From AP-15 sp963700195 (GTDB lineage Bacteria > Pseudomonadota > Alphaproteobacteria > ATCC43930 > CGMCC-115725): a DNA stretch of 64,000 bases. Shown piece after piece: positions 45,938 to 55,855 of the stretch. Each line of letters opens with the position of its first letter. Within the stretch, counting starts at the first letter, position 1. The notes below the pieces were generated by a model. The model saw only the letters and a program-made list of their open reading frames with translations, had not been told where the DNA came from and searched no databases. The stretch is from NCBI GenBank assembly GCA_963700195.1, contig CAVOWQ010000047.1:19528-83527 (forward strand), written 5' to 3'. The position numbers and the translations under genes are program-made.

Positions 45938-46505
45938 ATTCGGCTCCTAAAGCGTCCGTTACTTAGAACCATTCTAATATGGCGCTTGGCGGTCGATTGT
46001 CAATGCCGCGCGCTCGCGCTCGCTTGAGCAGCCTCGGCTCGTCAGTCACCGAAAATTGGCTCCAAACATGGACTGGCGCGCGCAGTTCAACCTCAGGACC
46101 GACTCTGCTAGTCCGGTCAAAATATCACCGTTGGCGCTTACATACACCGAAGGCCGTTGGGTGCCAGTGAATCCAAGTAAATCGTGGTAAAACGCGCAGC
46201 TGGTAGCCAGGCTCGCAGATACGAGATCCCTTACTAATTTTTACCGGACCTTACTTGGATTCAACCCAATACCGGCATAGGTGTCCCGAATCTGCACGAC
46301 CAAACAGCCGGAGATCGCGGTGCGACGCGGGACTGCAGCTATCGTGGCGTCCGCTTGCGCGGGGCGCACCTCTGCGCTATTCCGCTATTCCGCCGCCCGC
46401 GGCGATAAAAACCTTCCGCACCGGCGGCGGCGCCCTCAGCCACCGGTGGTTGCCGACGGCATGCGGCGCCCTGCTAGACCGCAATCGATGAGGAGCTAAG
46501 ATCCT
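45938..46505. other. Divergent intergenic region with a MITE-like palindrome
   Basis: Separates katG (minus) from the RND operon (plus). It contains the inverted repeat described at 46168-46263 and otherwise no frame I believe. The katG promoter must lie near 45940-46050, where AACCATTCTAATATGG is the only AT-rich patch. Confidence 0.45.
46168..46263. repeat. Imperfect 26-bp inverted repeat, MITE-like
   Basis: The left arm (46168-46193) begins TGAATCCAAGTAA and ends GGTAAAAC; the right arm (46238-46263), read as its complement, begins TGAATCCAAGTAA and ends GGTAAAAA, with five mismatched bases in the middle. About 44 bases lie between the arms. The lower GC than the surroundings and matching ends suggest a small non-autonomous element or the two ends of a lost IS. 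Confidence 0.55.
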
Positions 46506-47744
46506 ATGGCCGCGCCATTGGTTGCTTCCGATAAACCCGCCGTTAAAAGCGGGCGACGCCCGCCGTTGATCGTCGGCCTGCTGATGATCATGATTGTCGC
46601 TGCGGGTTACCTGGGTTGGCAGCATTTCGCACACCGTCCTCATGTCACGACCGAGCGCCCGCCGCCTGTACCCGTCATCGCTACCACGGTCAAACAACAA
46701 AACTTCCCGATTGTGCTGACCGGGATCGGCAACGTGGCGGCGCTGAACTCGGCGACCGTCCGCAGCTTGGTCACCGAGCAGATCATCACCATCGCCTTTA
46801 AAGACGGCCAGTATGTCCGAAAAGGCGAGCTCCTGGCGCAGCTCGATCCGAGCACCTACCAGGCGCAGCTCGACCAGGCGGAGGCCAATCTTGCCCGCGA
46901 CGAGGCCCATCTGGAAAATGGGCGGATCAATCTCGGCCGGTATATCCCACTGCAAAAACAAGGATTTGCACCTGCGCAGCAGGTCGCCACGCAGGGAGCA
47001 AAGATCGCTCAAGAAGAGGCCGTTATCAAAGGCGATCAGGCGGCGATCGAATACGCCAAGACCGAGCTCGGCTACACGAAGCTGGTGGCGCCGTTCGACG
47101 GAGTGGCCGGAATTCGATTGCTCGATGTCGGCAACATCATTCATTCGAGCACGACACGGGGTTCTCCGAGCGAGCCGAACGCCTTGGTGGTGATCAACCA
47201 GGTTCAGCCGATCAGCGTGATGTTTACCCTCGGTGCAACCGCCATCCCGGAAGTGCAGGAAGCTCTCGCAAAGGGTCCGGTCAAGGTCATTGCATTGAGC
47301 GCGGACGGCAAAACCGAGCTCGAGACCGGTACGCTCGCCGCGATCGAGAACCAAGTGAATACCACCTCCGGAACGATTACCCTCAAGGCGATCTTCCCCA
47401 ACAAGGATCGCAAGCTGTGGCCCGGCATGTTTGTCAATGTCCGGGTCGTAACGCAAGTGCAGGACAACGGTCTGACGGTCCCGCTCGATGCCATCCAGCA
47501 GGGGCCGCAGGGGCAATTCGTCTTTGTCGTCGACTCGGATCACAAGGTGGCGATGCAGCCGGTCTCGGTGCGCGAGACGCTCAACGGCGAGGCGCTGATC
47601 GACAAAGGCTTGAGCGCCGGAGAGACCGTTGTCGTGCGCGGCCAATACCGGTTGACGCCGGGTACCGTGGTGACGCTCGCCAATCCGAACGACCCGGCCG
47701 AGGTGCCGAACCCCACGCCGGCAAGCGCGGGCCTCTTGCCATGA
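46506..47744 (+). CDS. RND efflux periplasmic adaptor (MdtA-like)
   Basis: 412 residues. One N-terminal helix (LIVGLLMIMIVAAGYLGW) without a lipobox is followed by VPVIATTVKQQNFPIVLTGI, the lipoyl half-motif SLVTEQIITIAFKDGQYVRK, a helical hairpin (AQLDQAEANLARDEAHLENG), the second half-motif LVAPFDGVAGIRLLDVGNII and the beta-barrel with FPNKDRKLWPGMFVNVRV. The C-terminus is Pro/Asn-rich. Start ATG 46506 after GGAGC. The stop overlaps the ATG of the pump gene (ATGA). Confidence 0.93.
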   Translation: MAAPLVASDKPAVKSGRRPPLIVGLLMIMIVAAGYLGWQHFAHRPHVTTERPPPVPVIATTVKQQNFPIVLTGIGNVAALNSATVRSLVTEQIITIAFKDGQYVRKGELLAQLDPSTYQAQLDQAEANLARDEAHLENGRINLGRYIPLQKQGFAPAQQVATQGAKIAQEEAVIKGDQAAIEYAKTELGYTKLVAPFDGVAGIRLLDVGNIIHSSTTRGSPSEPNALVVINQVQPISVMFTLGATAIPEVQEALAKGPVKVIALSADGKTELETGTLAAIENQVNTTSGTITLKAIFPNKDRKLWPGMFVNVRVVTQVQDNGLTVPLDAIQQGPQGQFVFVVDSDHKVAMQPVSVRETLNGEALIDKGLSAGETVVVRGQYRLTPGTVVTLANPNDPAEVPNPTPASAGLLP

Positions 47745-50700
47745 ACGTCTCGGCGACGTTCATCCGCAGGCCGATCGCCACCTCGTTGCTGATGGCGGCG
47801 ATCCTGTTGCTCGGCCTGATCGGCTACGAGCTGTTGCCGGTGGCGGCCTTGCCGAATATCGACACACCGACGGTCCTGGTCACCGCGCAATTTCCAGGCG
47901 CCGATGCGCAGACTGTGGCCGGCACCGTCACGACGCCGCTCGAACGGCAATTTGGCCAAATACCCGGCCTGACGCAAATGACTTCGAGCAGCGGCAACGA
48001 AAGTTCCGAGATTACATTGCAATTCGCTCGCAGCATCCCTGTGGATACGGCGGCGCAGGCCGTGCAGGCGGCGATCAATGCGGCGTCCGGCTTCCTGCCG
48101 CCGATGCCAAGCCCGCCGATCTATCGGCTGACCAATCCGGCGGATACGCCCGTGCTGTTGCTGGCGCTGACCTCGGAGACATTGCCGCTCACGACAGTCA
48201 GCGATTACGCCAACAGCATCCTCGCGCAGAAGATTTCGCAAATGCCGGGAGTTGGCCTCGTCGGCATCGGCGGCGAGCAAAACCCGGCGATCCGTGTGCA
48301 GGTCAACCCGGCGCAACTGGCGGCCGAGGGGCTCGACCTCGAAGCGGTGCGCACGGCGCTCTCCACCGCCACGGTCGACCAGCCGAAAGGCACATTGTAT
48401 GGCAACACTCAGGCTTTCGCGCTGCAGACCAACGATCAGTTGATGACGGCCGAGGGGTTCAACAACTATATCCTCGCCAACCGCAGCGGTACCTTCGCCA
48501 CGACGGCGCAGGGATCCAACGACTTGCTCACCAGCTCCACCACCATCAACCCCAACCCCGGTGTCGTCGGCGTGAGCGGGCCGGTACGCGTGCGCGATGT
48601 CGGCCGCGCGATTGTCGGCCCGCAAGATGTGAACCTGGCTGGCTGGATGAACACTGAGCCGGCCATCATCATAGCGGTCCAGCGCCAGTCGGGCGCCAAT
48701 GTCATCGCCACTGTCGACGCCATCAAGAAGGCACTGCCGCAGCTCGAAGCCTCACTGCCGCCATCGCTCAAGATCCATATCGTATCGGACCGCACTCAGA
48801 CGATCCGGGCCAGCGTCGCCGATGTTCAACACACCTTGCTATTGACGATAGGGCTGGTCGTCGGGGTCATTCTCCTTTTCCTGCGCAAGTTTTGGGCGAC
48901 TGTGATCCCGGCGATATCTGTGCCGATGTCTTTGATCGGCACTTTTGCCGTCATGTATGTGCTCGGCTATAGCCTCGACAATCTGTCGCTGATGGCGCTG
49001 ACGATTGCTGTCGGGTTTGTCGTCGACGATGCGATCGTCATGATCGAGAACATCGTGCGGCACATCGAGGAAGGAAAAACGCCGATGCAGGCCGCTCTGC
49101 AAGGCGCGGGCGAGATCGGCTTTACGATCATCTCGATCTCGATCTCGCTGCAGGCGGTGTTCATTCCACTGTTTCTGATGAGCGGCATTGTCGGCCTGTT
49201 GTTCCGCGAGTTCGCCGTCACCGTCGCGGTTGCGATCCTCGTCTCCGTCATTGTCTCGCTGACATTGACCCCGATGATGTGCTCCCGCCTCTTGACGGCG
49301 GAGGGCGATACACAGCCCGGTTTCATCTCGCGTGCGCTCGAGCGCTTCTTTGATTGGCTGGCCGCGGTTTACGATCGCGGGCTGATCGTCGCACTGCGCC
49401 ACCGCTTTATTACATTGCTCGTGATGCTCTCGAGCGTCGCCCTAACCCTCGTTCTGTTTGTGGAGATCCCCAAGAGCTTTTTCCCGCAGGAAGACACCGG
49501 CCTGATCCAGGGCATCGCCGAGGGCGCGGAAAACATCTCGCCGCAGGCGATGCAAGACCGCATGCGGGCGGTTCTGGCGGTAGTGACCAAGGACCCTGCG
49601 GTCGCCGCGGCCAACGCCTATATCGGACCCGGCGGGCCGACCGTGACGGAAAATGACGGGCGTGTGTTCATCACATTGAAACCGATCAGCCAGAGGGTTG
49701 GCGTCGACCAGGTGATCGCGCGCTTGAACAAGGCGCTGCAGCCGGTCTGGGGCATCACATTGTACATGCAGGCCGCGCAAGACATTACGATCGGCGCGCG
49801 GGTTTCCAAGACCCAGTACCAGTACACGCTCGTCGATGTCGACATTGACGAGCTCGACCACTGGGCGCCGATCCTCTTCAACAAGCTCAAAACGTTGCCG
49901 CAGCTGACTGATGTCGCGAGCGACCAGCAGAGCACCGGCAGGGTCCTGAAAGCCGAGATCGACCGCCAGCTCGCCCAGCAGCTGGGCATCAACCCTTCGG
50001 TCGTTGATTCGATCCTCTACGATGCGTTTGGCCAGCGGGTTGCCGCGCGCATCTATACGCGGCTCAACCAGTATTTCGTGATCCTCGAAGTCCAGCCCGA
50101 TTTCCAGCTCGGGCCCAACGCACTCAGCCGCATCTATGCGACCTCGTCCAGCGGCAAAGAAGTGCCGCTTAGCGAGTTCGCCAAGATCACCTCGACCGTG
50201 GCGCCGATTGCGGTCAACCACCAGGGCCAATTCGCGTCGGTCACGCTGAGCTTCAACCTGCCTCCTGGCACTTCGATCGGCGCCGCAGTGACGGCGATCC
50301 AGCAAGCTACGAAGGAGCTCCAGCTGCCGCCCTCGATCGCCACCAGTTTCCAGGGCAGCGCGCAGGCGTTCCAGAGCTCGCTGAGCAGCACGCCAATCCT
50401 GATCCTCGCCGCCCTGATCGTCGTCTACATCATCCTCGGCATGCTCTACGAGAGCACGATCCACCCGATTACGATCATCTCGACCTTGCCTGGAGCCGGG
50501 CTTGGGGCGCTCTTGACTCTGATGCTGTTCGGCATGCCGCTCGACGTGATCGGCATAATCGGGATCATTCTGTTAATCGGCATCGTCAAGAAGAACGGCA
50601 TCATGCTGGTCGACTTTGCGCTGGCCGGCGAACGCGAGCGCGGGCTCAGCGCCGAAGACGCGATCCACGAGGCCGCCCGTCTGCGCTTTCGCCCGATTCT

Positions 50701-50980
50701 GATGACGACGATGTGCGCGCTGCTCGGCGGCGTTCCGCTGGCGCTCGGCACCGGCATCGGCTCGGAAATTCGCCAGCCGCTCGGCTATGCGATCGTCGGC
50801 GGCCTGTTGGTCTCGCAGGTGCTGACGTTGTTTACAACGCCAGTCGTCTACATCTACATGGATCGCCTCGGCACGACCTTGCGCCGCCTGCGCGGCTCGC
50901 CCCGCTCCCTGATTGAAGCGCCAGCAGCGGGCGGCGCCGGCGAGTCAGCGTCTGCTGAGTACGGCATCACCCGCAGCTGA
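47741..50980 (+). CDS. RND multidrug efflux permease (MdtB/MdtC/AcrB-like)
   Basis: 1079 residues from ATG 47741, overlapping the adaptor stop. A first helix (PIATSLLMAAILLLGLIGYE), periplasmic loops with GADAQTVAGTVTTPLERQFG, the RND signature helices (GLVVGVILLFLRKFWATVIP, LIGTFAVMYVLGYSLDNLSL) and the charged pair in helix 4, LTIAVGFVVDDAIVMIENIV (two adjacent Asp), are present. HAE1-type RND pumps exchange protons for drugs; the MdtBC/AcrB group also takes bile salts and metals. No TolC-like gene is linked. The long open frame from 47417 is an antisense-like extension in the adaptor gene. Confidence 0.94.
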   Translation: MNVSATFIRRPIATSLLMAAILLLGLIGYELLPVAALPNIDTPTVLVTAQFPGADAQTVAGTVTTPLERQFGQIPGLTQMTSSSGNESSEITLQFARSIPVDTAAQAVQAAINAASGFLPPMPSPPIYRLTNPADTPVLLLALTSETLPLTTVSDYANSILAQKISQMPGVGLVGIGGEQNPAIRVQVNPAQLAAEGLDLEAVRTALSTATVDQPKGTLYGNTQAFALQTNDQLMTAEGFNNYILANRSGTFATTAQGSNDLLTSSTTINPNPGVVGVSGPVRVRDVGRAIVGPQDVNLAGWMNTEPAIIIAVQRQSGANVIATVDAIKKALPQLEASLPPSLKIHIVSDRTQTIRASVADVQHTLLLTIGLVVGVILLFLRKFWATVIPAISVPMSLIGTFAVMYVLGYSLDNLSLMALTIAVGFVVDDAIVMIENIVRHIEEGKTPMQAALQGAGEIGFTIISISISLQAVFIPLFLMSGIVGLLFREFAVTVAVAILVSVIVSLTLTPMMCSRLLTAEGDTQPGFISRALERFFDWLAAVYDRGLIVALRHRFITLLVMLSSVALTLVLFVEIPKSFFPQEDTGLIQGIAEGAENISPQAMQDRMRAVLAVVTKDPAVAAANAYIGPGGPTVTENDGRVFITLKPISQRVGVDQVIARLNKALQPVWGITLYMQAAQDITIGARVSKTQYQYTLVDVDIDELDHWAPILFNKLKTLPQLTDVASDQQSTGRVLKAEIDRQLAQQLGINPSVVDSILYDAFGQRVAARIYTRLNQYFVILEVQPDFQLGPNALSRIYATSSSGKEVPLSEFAKITSTVAPIAVNHQGQFASVTLSFNLPPGTSIGAAVTAIQQATKELQLPPSIATSFQGSAQAFQSSLSSTPILILAALIVVYIILGMLYESTIHPITIISTLPGAGLGALLTLMLFGMPLDVIGIIGIILLIGIVKKNGIMLVDFALAGERERGLSAEDAIHEAARLRFRPILMTTMCALLGGVPLALGTGIGSEIRQPLGYAIVGGLLVSQVLTLFTTPVVYIYMDRLGTTLRRLRGSPRSLIEAPAAGGAGESASAEYGITRS

Positions 50981-50981
50981 T

Positions 50982-51665
50982 ATGGCCAGCCGGGCTCTCC
51001 CGTTGGTTTTGAGCCTGATTGCCGGATCCACCGATGTCATTGGTTTTCTCGGCCTCAACGGCCTTTTTACTGCCCACATCACCGGCAATCTGGCCGTTCT
51101 GGCCGCCCATGTCGTCGCCGGCGACCCAACGATATTTTCTTACGTTCTATCGGTCCCGGTCTTCATGGTGGTGCTCTTCCTGACGCGCTTGCTCGCCGGG
51201 GGACTGGAGCAAGCTGGGGTTTCGACCTTGCGGCCGTTGCTGCTGCTTCAGCTGTTCTTTCTTGCTGCATTCCTCTCGATTTGCATAGTGGCGGGTCCAT
51301 GGCGCAACGCTGACGCAATACTCGCGGTCATCGCGGGTATGTGCGGGGTCGCGGCGATGGCGGTGCAGAACGCGCTCGTGCAGATTTCGCTGACAAACAC
51401 GCCAACCACTGCCGTGATGACGACGAATGTCACTCATTTCATGCTGGACCTTGGCGAGGCGTTGGTTGGCGGCGATCATGCCAAGGCCGCCCAGGCGCGC
51501 GCCCGTGCGATGCACACTTTGCCGGTGATTGTCGGCTTTACAGCTGGATGCGTGTGCGGCGCGGCCTTTGAAGCTGCTGCTGGCTTGTGGTCCTTGGCTC
51601 TGCCCACGGGGCTCGCCCTACTCGCTTTCGTAATGGGATTGGCAGACCGGCGTATTCGCTCGTAG
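50982..51665 (+). CDS. DUF1275 (YoaK-like) membrane protein
   Basis: 227 residues from ATG 50982, one base after the stop of the pump gene. Six or so helices: PLVLSLIAGSTDVIGFLGLN, GLFTAHITGNLAVLAAHVVA, YVLSVPVFMVVLFLTRLLA, LLLLQLFFLAAFLSICIVAG, and the conserved AVQNALVQISLTNTPTTAVM with VTHFMLDL. These are the core features of DUF1275, a transporter-like family with no established substrate. Likely in the same transcript as the RND pump. Confidence 0.82.
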   Translation: MASRALPLVLSLIAGSTDVIGFLGLNGLFTAHITGNLAVLAAHVVAGDPTIFSYVLSVPVFMVVLFLTRLLAGGLEQAGVSTLRPLLLLQLFFLAAFLSICIVAGPWRNADAILAVIAGMCGVAAMAVQNALVQISLTNTPTTAVMTTNVTHFMLDLGEALVGGDHAKAAQARARAMHTLPVIVGFTAGCVCGAAFEAAAGLWSLALPTGLALLAFVMGLADRRIRS

Positions 51666-51977
51666 AACTCTAGTCACCTGCGACAAGCGGTTTACGATCA
51701 TTTACCCAGCTTGACCGCGCTTTACTCGCAATGGCGCAGGCCGCGCAACAAATTAGGCGCACGGGAAAACGGTGAAATGAAAGTAGCCGATAATCGGCGC
51801 GGGCGCAGTCGGTTCCAGGTGCTTGGCGGCTCTGGTCTCGCGCGGCTGCGCATGCGAGATCATCGTCGTAAACCGAGAGCCAGAGAGGGGGAAGCTCTGA
51901 TAACCGACGTCCAATACGGCGTCGTGTTGTGTCCTTATGCCTAGCTGCGCGCCGGCGTGCATATCGGAGAAATGGTC
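51666..51977. other. Gap without a recognisable gene
   Basis: Holds short frames (for example 51711-51944) rich in Arg and Gly that resemble no family. The region separates the DUF1275 gene and the aldo/keto reductase gene and probably contains its promoter; I see no clear elements. Confidence 0.4.
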
Positions 51978-53010
51978 ATGACAGCGAATACCAATGTAGA
52001 ACGGGCGACTATTGCAGGCACGAGCTTGGCGATATCGCGGGTTGGCCTTGGAACCTGGGCGATCGGCGGCTGGATGTGGGGTGGGACAGATGACGCCGAG
52101 TCGGTCGCGACAATTCATGCCGCTATCGAGCGCGGCGTCAACCTGATCGACACCGCGCCGGCCTACGGGTTTGGCCGCTCCGAAGAAATCGTCGGCCGCG
52201 CACTTGCCGACCGCAGCCTCCGTTCACGCGTCGTCATCGCCACCAAAACCGGGCTCGAGTGGAAGGATGGGAAGGTCTTTCGGAACGCCAGCCGAGACCG
52301 GGTTCTACGCGAGGCGACCGACTCACTGCGCCGGCTGCGCACCGACTACATCGATATTTATCAGGTGCATTGGCCCGACCCGCTCGTGCCGATCGAAGAG
52401 ACCGCCGAAGCGATGCAGACGCTCTTCGACGAGGGGAAGATCCGCGCTATTGGCGTGAGTAATTTCTCGGTTGCGCAGATGGAACGGTTTCGCCGCCACG
52501 CCAAGCTGCACGTCGTGCAACCGCCCTATAATTTGTTCGAGCGCGAGATCGAGAAAGAGCTCCTGCCCTATTGCCGGGAATCGGGTCTTGCGAGCTTGAC
52601 CTATGGCGCGCTGTGCCGCGGGCTGCTGTCCGGCAAGCTGCAGAAAGACGCGCATTTCGACGGCGACGATCTTCGCCTGACCGACCCGAAATTCCAACCG
52701 CCGCGCTATTCGCAGTATCTCACTGCAGTTCGCCGTCTCGATCAATTCGCTAGGAATAAATACGGCAAGCGGGTCATCCACTTGGCTGTGCGCTGGCTCC
52801 TCGACCAAGGCACGACTGCGGCATTGTGGGGAGCGCGTCATCCCGGCCAGCTGCAGCCGATCGAGGAGGTATTCGGATGGTCGCTCGATGCCGCCGCAAA
52901 GACCGAGATCGATTGCATCCTGCGAGAAGTCGATCACCGATTCGGTGGGCACCGAGTTCATGGCGCCGCCCCCGCGTTCCAAGCCCGCAGTCTTGGGTGC
53001 GGCGCAGTGA
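51978..53010 (+). CDS. Aldo/keto reductase, one-base insertion near the 3' end
   Basis: Start ATG 51978 (51972 also possible) after GGAGA. NADPH-dependent (beta/alpha)8 oxidoreductase: TSLAISRVGLGTWAIGGWMW, INLIDTAPAYGFGRSEE (Asp/Tyr tetrad residues), VIATKTGLEW (Lys), IDIYQVHWPD (His) and IRAIGVSNFS. The family reduces aldehydes and ketones of unknown identity here. As written the tail reads VDHRFGGHRVHGAAP and so on, up to 53063. Dropping one base at 52929-52932 gives ITDSVGTEFMAPPPRSKPAV and a stop at 53010, the typical end. I take 53010 as the true end. Confidence 0.87.
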
Positions 53011-53130
53011 TGCACCGGGTCTCAGTTCCAATCACGCCGGGAAGCACTGCGTCCATCGGGTAGCCGCCCAGGCTTTCGAGAGAGTATACAGGTCCGGCCA
53101 ACCACTGACCATCACTGAATGAGGTAACGA

Positions 53131-53874
53131 ATGCGCATCGGGCTGTTTATTCCATGCTACATCGATGCCTTCTTTCCGGAGGTCGGCATTGCGACCCTCG
53201 AGCTATTGGAGCGCCTCGGCCACGACGTCGTGTATCCGCGCGACCAGACCTGTTGCGGACAGCCGATGGCCAATAGCGGGTTCAACGCCGAATGCGCCGA
53301 CACCGAGGCGCTGTTCGTGCGCAATTTCTCCGGCTTCGATTACGTCGTGGCGCCGTCGGGCAGCTGCGTCCACCACGTGCGCGACAACTTCGACGCGATC
53401 GAGCAGACCGCCGAAGTGAAGGAAGTTCGGGCACGCACCTACGAGATCGTTGAATTCCTGCACGACATTCTGAAGGTCGATGCGTTTCCGTGGGCCCGAT
53501 TCCCGCATCGCGTCGGGCTGCACAACAGCTGCGGCACCCTGCGCCGGCTGAAGCACGCGACACCCTCCGAATTGCACGAGCCGTTCTTTTCGAAGCCGAT
53601 GGATCTGCTCTCGAAGGTCGAGGAGATCGAATTCGTCACCCCGGCGCGACCGGACGAATGTTGCGGCTTTGGCGGCACCTTCTCGGTCTTCGAGGAGGTC
53701 GTCTCGACCAAGATGGGCTACGACAAGGTCAGCGACCACGCGCGGGCGGGGGCCGAATACATCGTCTCGGCCGACACGTCGTGCCTGATGCATCAGCAGG
53801 GCTGCGCCGAGCGCATCGGCGTGCCGATCAAGTTCATCCATATCGCCCAGATCCTGAATGGAGCCACCGAGTGA
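53131..53874 (+). CDS. lutA: Lactate utilization protein A (CCG-domain Fe-S protein)
   Basis: 247 residues. Two CCG cysteine-rich domains: RDQTCCGQPMANSGF with the upstream FIPCYIDAFF, and ARPDECCGFGGTFSVF with GLHNSCGTLRRLKHA. These bind Fe-S clusters or a haem/flavin-like cofactor in LutA/YkgE. LutABC oxidises L-lactate to pyruvate in many bacteria without lactate dehydrogenase LldD. Its stop overlaps the GTG of the DoxX gene, so the four genes lutA-doxX-lutB-lutC form an operon. Confidence 0.92.
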   Translation: MRIGLFIPCYIDAFFPEVGIATLELLERLGHDVVYPRDQTCCGQPMANSGFNAECADTEALFVRNFSGFDYVVAPSGSCVHHVRDNFDAIEQTAEVKEVRARTYEIVEFLHDILKVDAFPWARFPHRVGLHNSCGTLRRLKHATPSELHEPFFSKPMDLLSKVEEIEFVTPARPDECCGFGGTFSVFEEVVSTKMGYDKVSDHARAGAEYIVSADTSCLMHQQGCAERIGVPIKFIHIAQILNGATE

Positions 53875-54257
53875 GCAGCAAAGCCTTTCTACTGCCTCTC
53901 GCTCGATTGCTGATGTCGAGCCTGTTCGTCTGGGACGGCATTGTCCAGCTGCGCAATCCGAGCGGCACGGCCCAGTATTTCGGCAGCGTTCACGTACCCG
54001 CGCCCGATGTCGCGGTCTGGATCTCGATACCGGTCCATCTGCTCGGCGGTCTGGCGCTGCTCGCGGGCTTCTACAGCCGATGGGCCGCTGCTTTGCTTGC
54101 CCTTATCTGCCTGGGCACGGCCTTTGGCGTGCATCTGCCGGCCGGAGATCAGGCCAACATGATCCAATTCTACAAGAACCTGGTGATGATCGGCGGGTTC
54201 CTCTACGTCATCGCTTTCGGCCCCGGCGGCCTCAGCCTCGACAGGGAAGCCGCTTAA
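53871..54257 (+). CDS. DoxX family membrane protein
   Basis: 128 residues from GTG 53871, overlapping the lutA stop (GTGA). Four hydrophobic segments, LPLARLLMSSLFVWDGIVQL, VWISIPVHLLGGLALLAGF, RWAAALLALICLGTAFGVHL and FYKNLVMIGGFLYVIAFG, match the DoxX fold (a small quinone- or sulfur-related membrane family). The insertion of a DoxX gene inside the lut genes is unusual and could provide the membrane link for electron transfer to quinone; that is my inference. Confidence 0.85.
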   Translation: MSSKAFLLPLARLLMSSLFVWDGIVQLRNPSGTAQYFGSVHVPAPDVAVWISIPVHLLGGLALLAGFYSRWAAALLALICLGTAFGVHLPAGDQANMIQFYKNLVMIGGFLYVIAFGPGGLSLDREAA

Positions 54258-54316
54258 ATGTCGCCCGAGTCGCATCCGGCGACGCCAACTGAACTCTACT
54301 GACGTGGAGTGAGCCG

Positions 54317-55855
54317 ATGAACACCCCTCCTGCGATGCTGCATCCTGAGCTGCTGGCTCCAGACGGCGGCGATACAATAGTTCGCGACGGCCGCATGCTC
54401 GATCACGCCGAAGCAGCCTCGAAGCCGCTGCGGTCACGGCCCGAGCCACAGCCGCGCGGCGCCAAAATCCACGGCAATCGGCCAGTCGACCAGGCGGAAG
54501 CCGCCGCACGCTTCATCGCCGCACCCGAGCACGAGAAGATGCACGACGAGCGGCTATGGGATCTGCGGCAGAAGCGCGACCGCGAGATGCACGGCATTGC
54601 CGAATGGGAGGAGCTGCGCTCGCTCGCCTCTGCGATCAAGGAGCACACGCTCACCCATCTCGACCAGTATCTGGAGCAGTTCGAGGATAACGCGCGCTCG
54701 CGCGGCGTTCACGTGCATTGGGCGCGCGACGCCGCGGAACACAATCAAATTGTCCGCGGCATCCTCAACGACCACGGCGCCAAGTCGCTGATCAAGAGCA
54801 AGTCGATGCTGACCGAGGAATGCGGCTTCCGGCCTTTCATGGCGTCGGTTGGGATCGAGGTCATCGAAACCGATCTCGGGGAGCGCATCCAGCAGCTCGA
54901 CAATGAAGACCCGAGCCACGTCGTCGTGCCGGCGGTGCACAAGCTGCGGACCGATGTGGCGGAGGTATTCGCCAAGACGATCGGCACCGATCCCGCAAAC
55001 AGTGACGTCCATTATCTGGCGGAAGCACAGCGCGAGGCGACGCGCCCGCTGATCCTTAAGGCCGATGCCGGCATGACCGGCTGCAATTTCGCGGTCGCCG
55101 AGACCGGCACCTTTGTCGTCTGCACCAACGAGGGCAATGCCGATCTGTCGGCCAATGTGCCGAAATTGCACATCGCCTCGATCGGCATCGAGAAGATCAT
55201 CCCGCGCCTCGAGCACTTGGCGGTGTTCGTCCGCCTGCTGTCGCGCAGCGCCCTCGGCTCACCGGTCACGCAATACACTTCGCATTTCCGCGGGCCGCGG
55301 GAGGGCGGCGAGATGCATGTCGTGCTGGTCGACAATGGCCGCTCAGAGCGACTGGGCCTGGAGGAGTTCTGGACGTCGCTCAAATGCATCCGCTGCGGCG
55401 CCTGCATGAACACCTGCCCGGTCTATCGGCGCAGCGGCGGCCTCAGCTACGGCGCCACCTACTCCGGCCCGATCGGCCTGATCATCGACCCGACCTTCAA
55501 CCAGCGCAAATACAGCAACCTGCCCTTCGCTTCGACATTGAACGGCAGCTGCACCAATGTCTGCCCGGTCAAGATCAATATCCACGAGCAGATCTACGCG
55601 TGGCGACGCGTGCTCGTCGAGCGGCACGAGACCCCGCTGGCCAAGAAGGCCGCGATGAAGGCCGCCGGCGAATTGCTGTCGCGGCCCGCTGCCTACCGCG
55701 CCGCGATCGCCGCCGCCGATGTGGCGCTGGCGCATCTGCCGCGCTTCGTCATCTACAACGGCCTCAATGCCTGGGGCAGGCACCGCGAAGTGCCGCACCC
55801 GCCCAAACAGACCTTCCACAGCTGGTATCAGGCCAATCGCGGAGGGAAACCATGA
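54317..55855 (+). CDS. lutB: Lactate utilization protein B (iron-sulfur protein)
   Basis: 512 residues. The N-terminal LutB/LldF domain (VHWARDAAEHNQIVRGILND, VKSKSMLTEECGF-type segments) is followed by two 4Fe-4S ferredoxin-like clusters: CIRCGACMNTCPVYRRSGG near residue 357 and NGSCTNVCPVKINIHEQI near 410. The protein is the redox subunit with LutA and LutC. The stop overlaps lutC's ATG (ATGA). It is some 50 residues longer than most LutB at the N-terminus, where residues 1-60 look poorly structured. Confidence 0.93.
   Translation: MNTPPAMLHPELLAPDGGDTIVRDGRMLDHAEAASKPLRSRPEPQPRGAKIHGNRPVDQAEAAARFIAAPEHEKMHDERLWDLRQKRDREMHGIAEWEELRSLASAIKEHTLTHLDQYLEQFEDNARSRGVHVHWARDAAEHNQIVRGILNDHGAKSLIKSKSMLTEECGFRPFMASVGIEVIETDLGERIQQLDNEDPSHVVVPAVHKLRTDVAEVFAKTIGTDPANSDVHYLAEAQREATRPLILKADAGMTGCNFAVAETGTFVVCTNEGNADLSANVPKLHIASIGIEKIIPRLEHLAVFVRLLSRSALGSPVTQYTSHFRGPREGGEMHVVLVDNGRSERLGLEEFWTSLKCIRCGACMNTCPVYRRSGGLSYGATYSGPIGLIIDPTFNQRKYSNLPFASTLNGSCTNVCPVKINIHEQIYAWRRVLVERHETPLAKKAAMKAAGELLSRPAAYRAAIAAADVALAHLPRFVIYNGLNAWGRHREVPHPPKQTFHSWYQANRGGKP

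Noticed and set aside
47417..47740. Upstream extension of the RND pump frame
   Set aside because: It overlaps the adaptor gene in another frame; ATG 47741 in ATGA overlap is the expected start.
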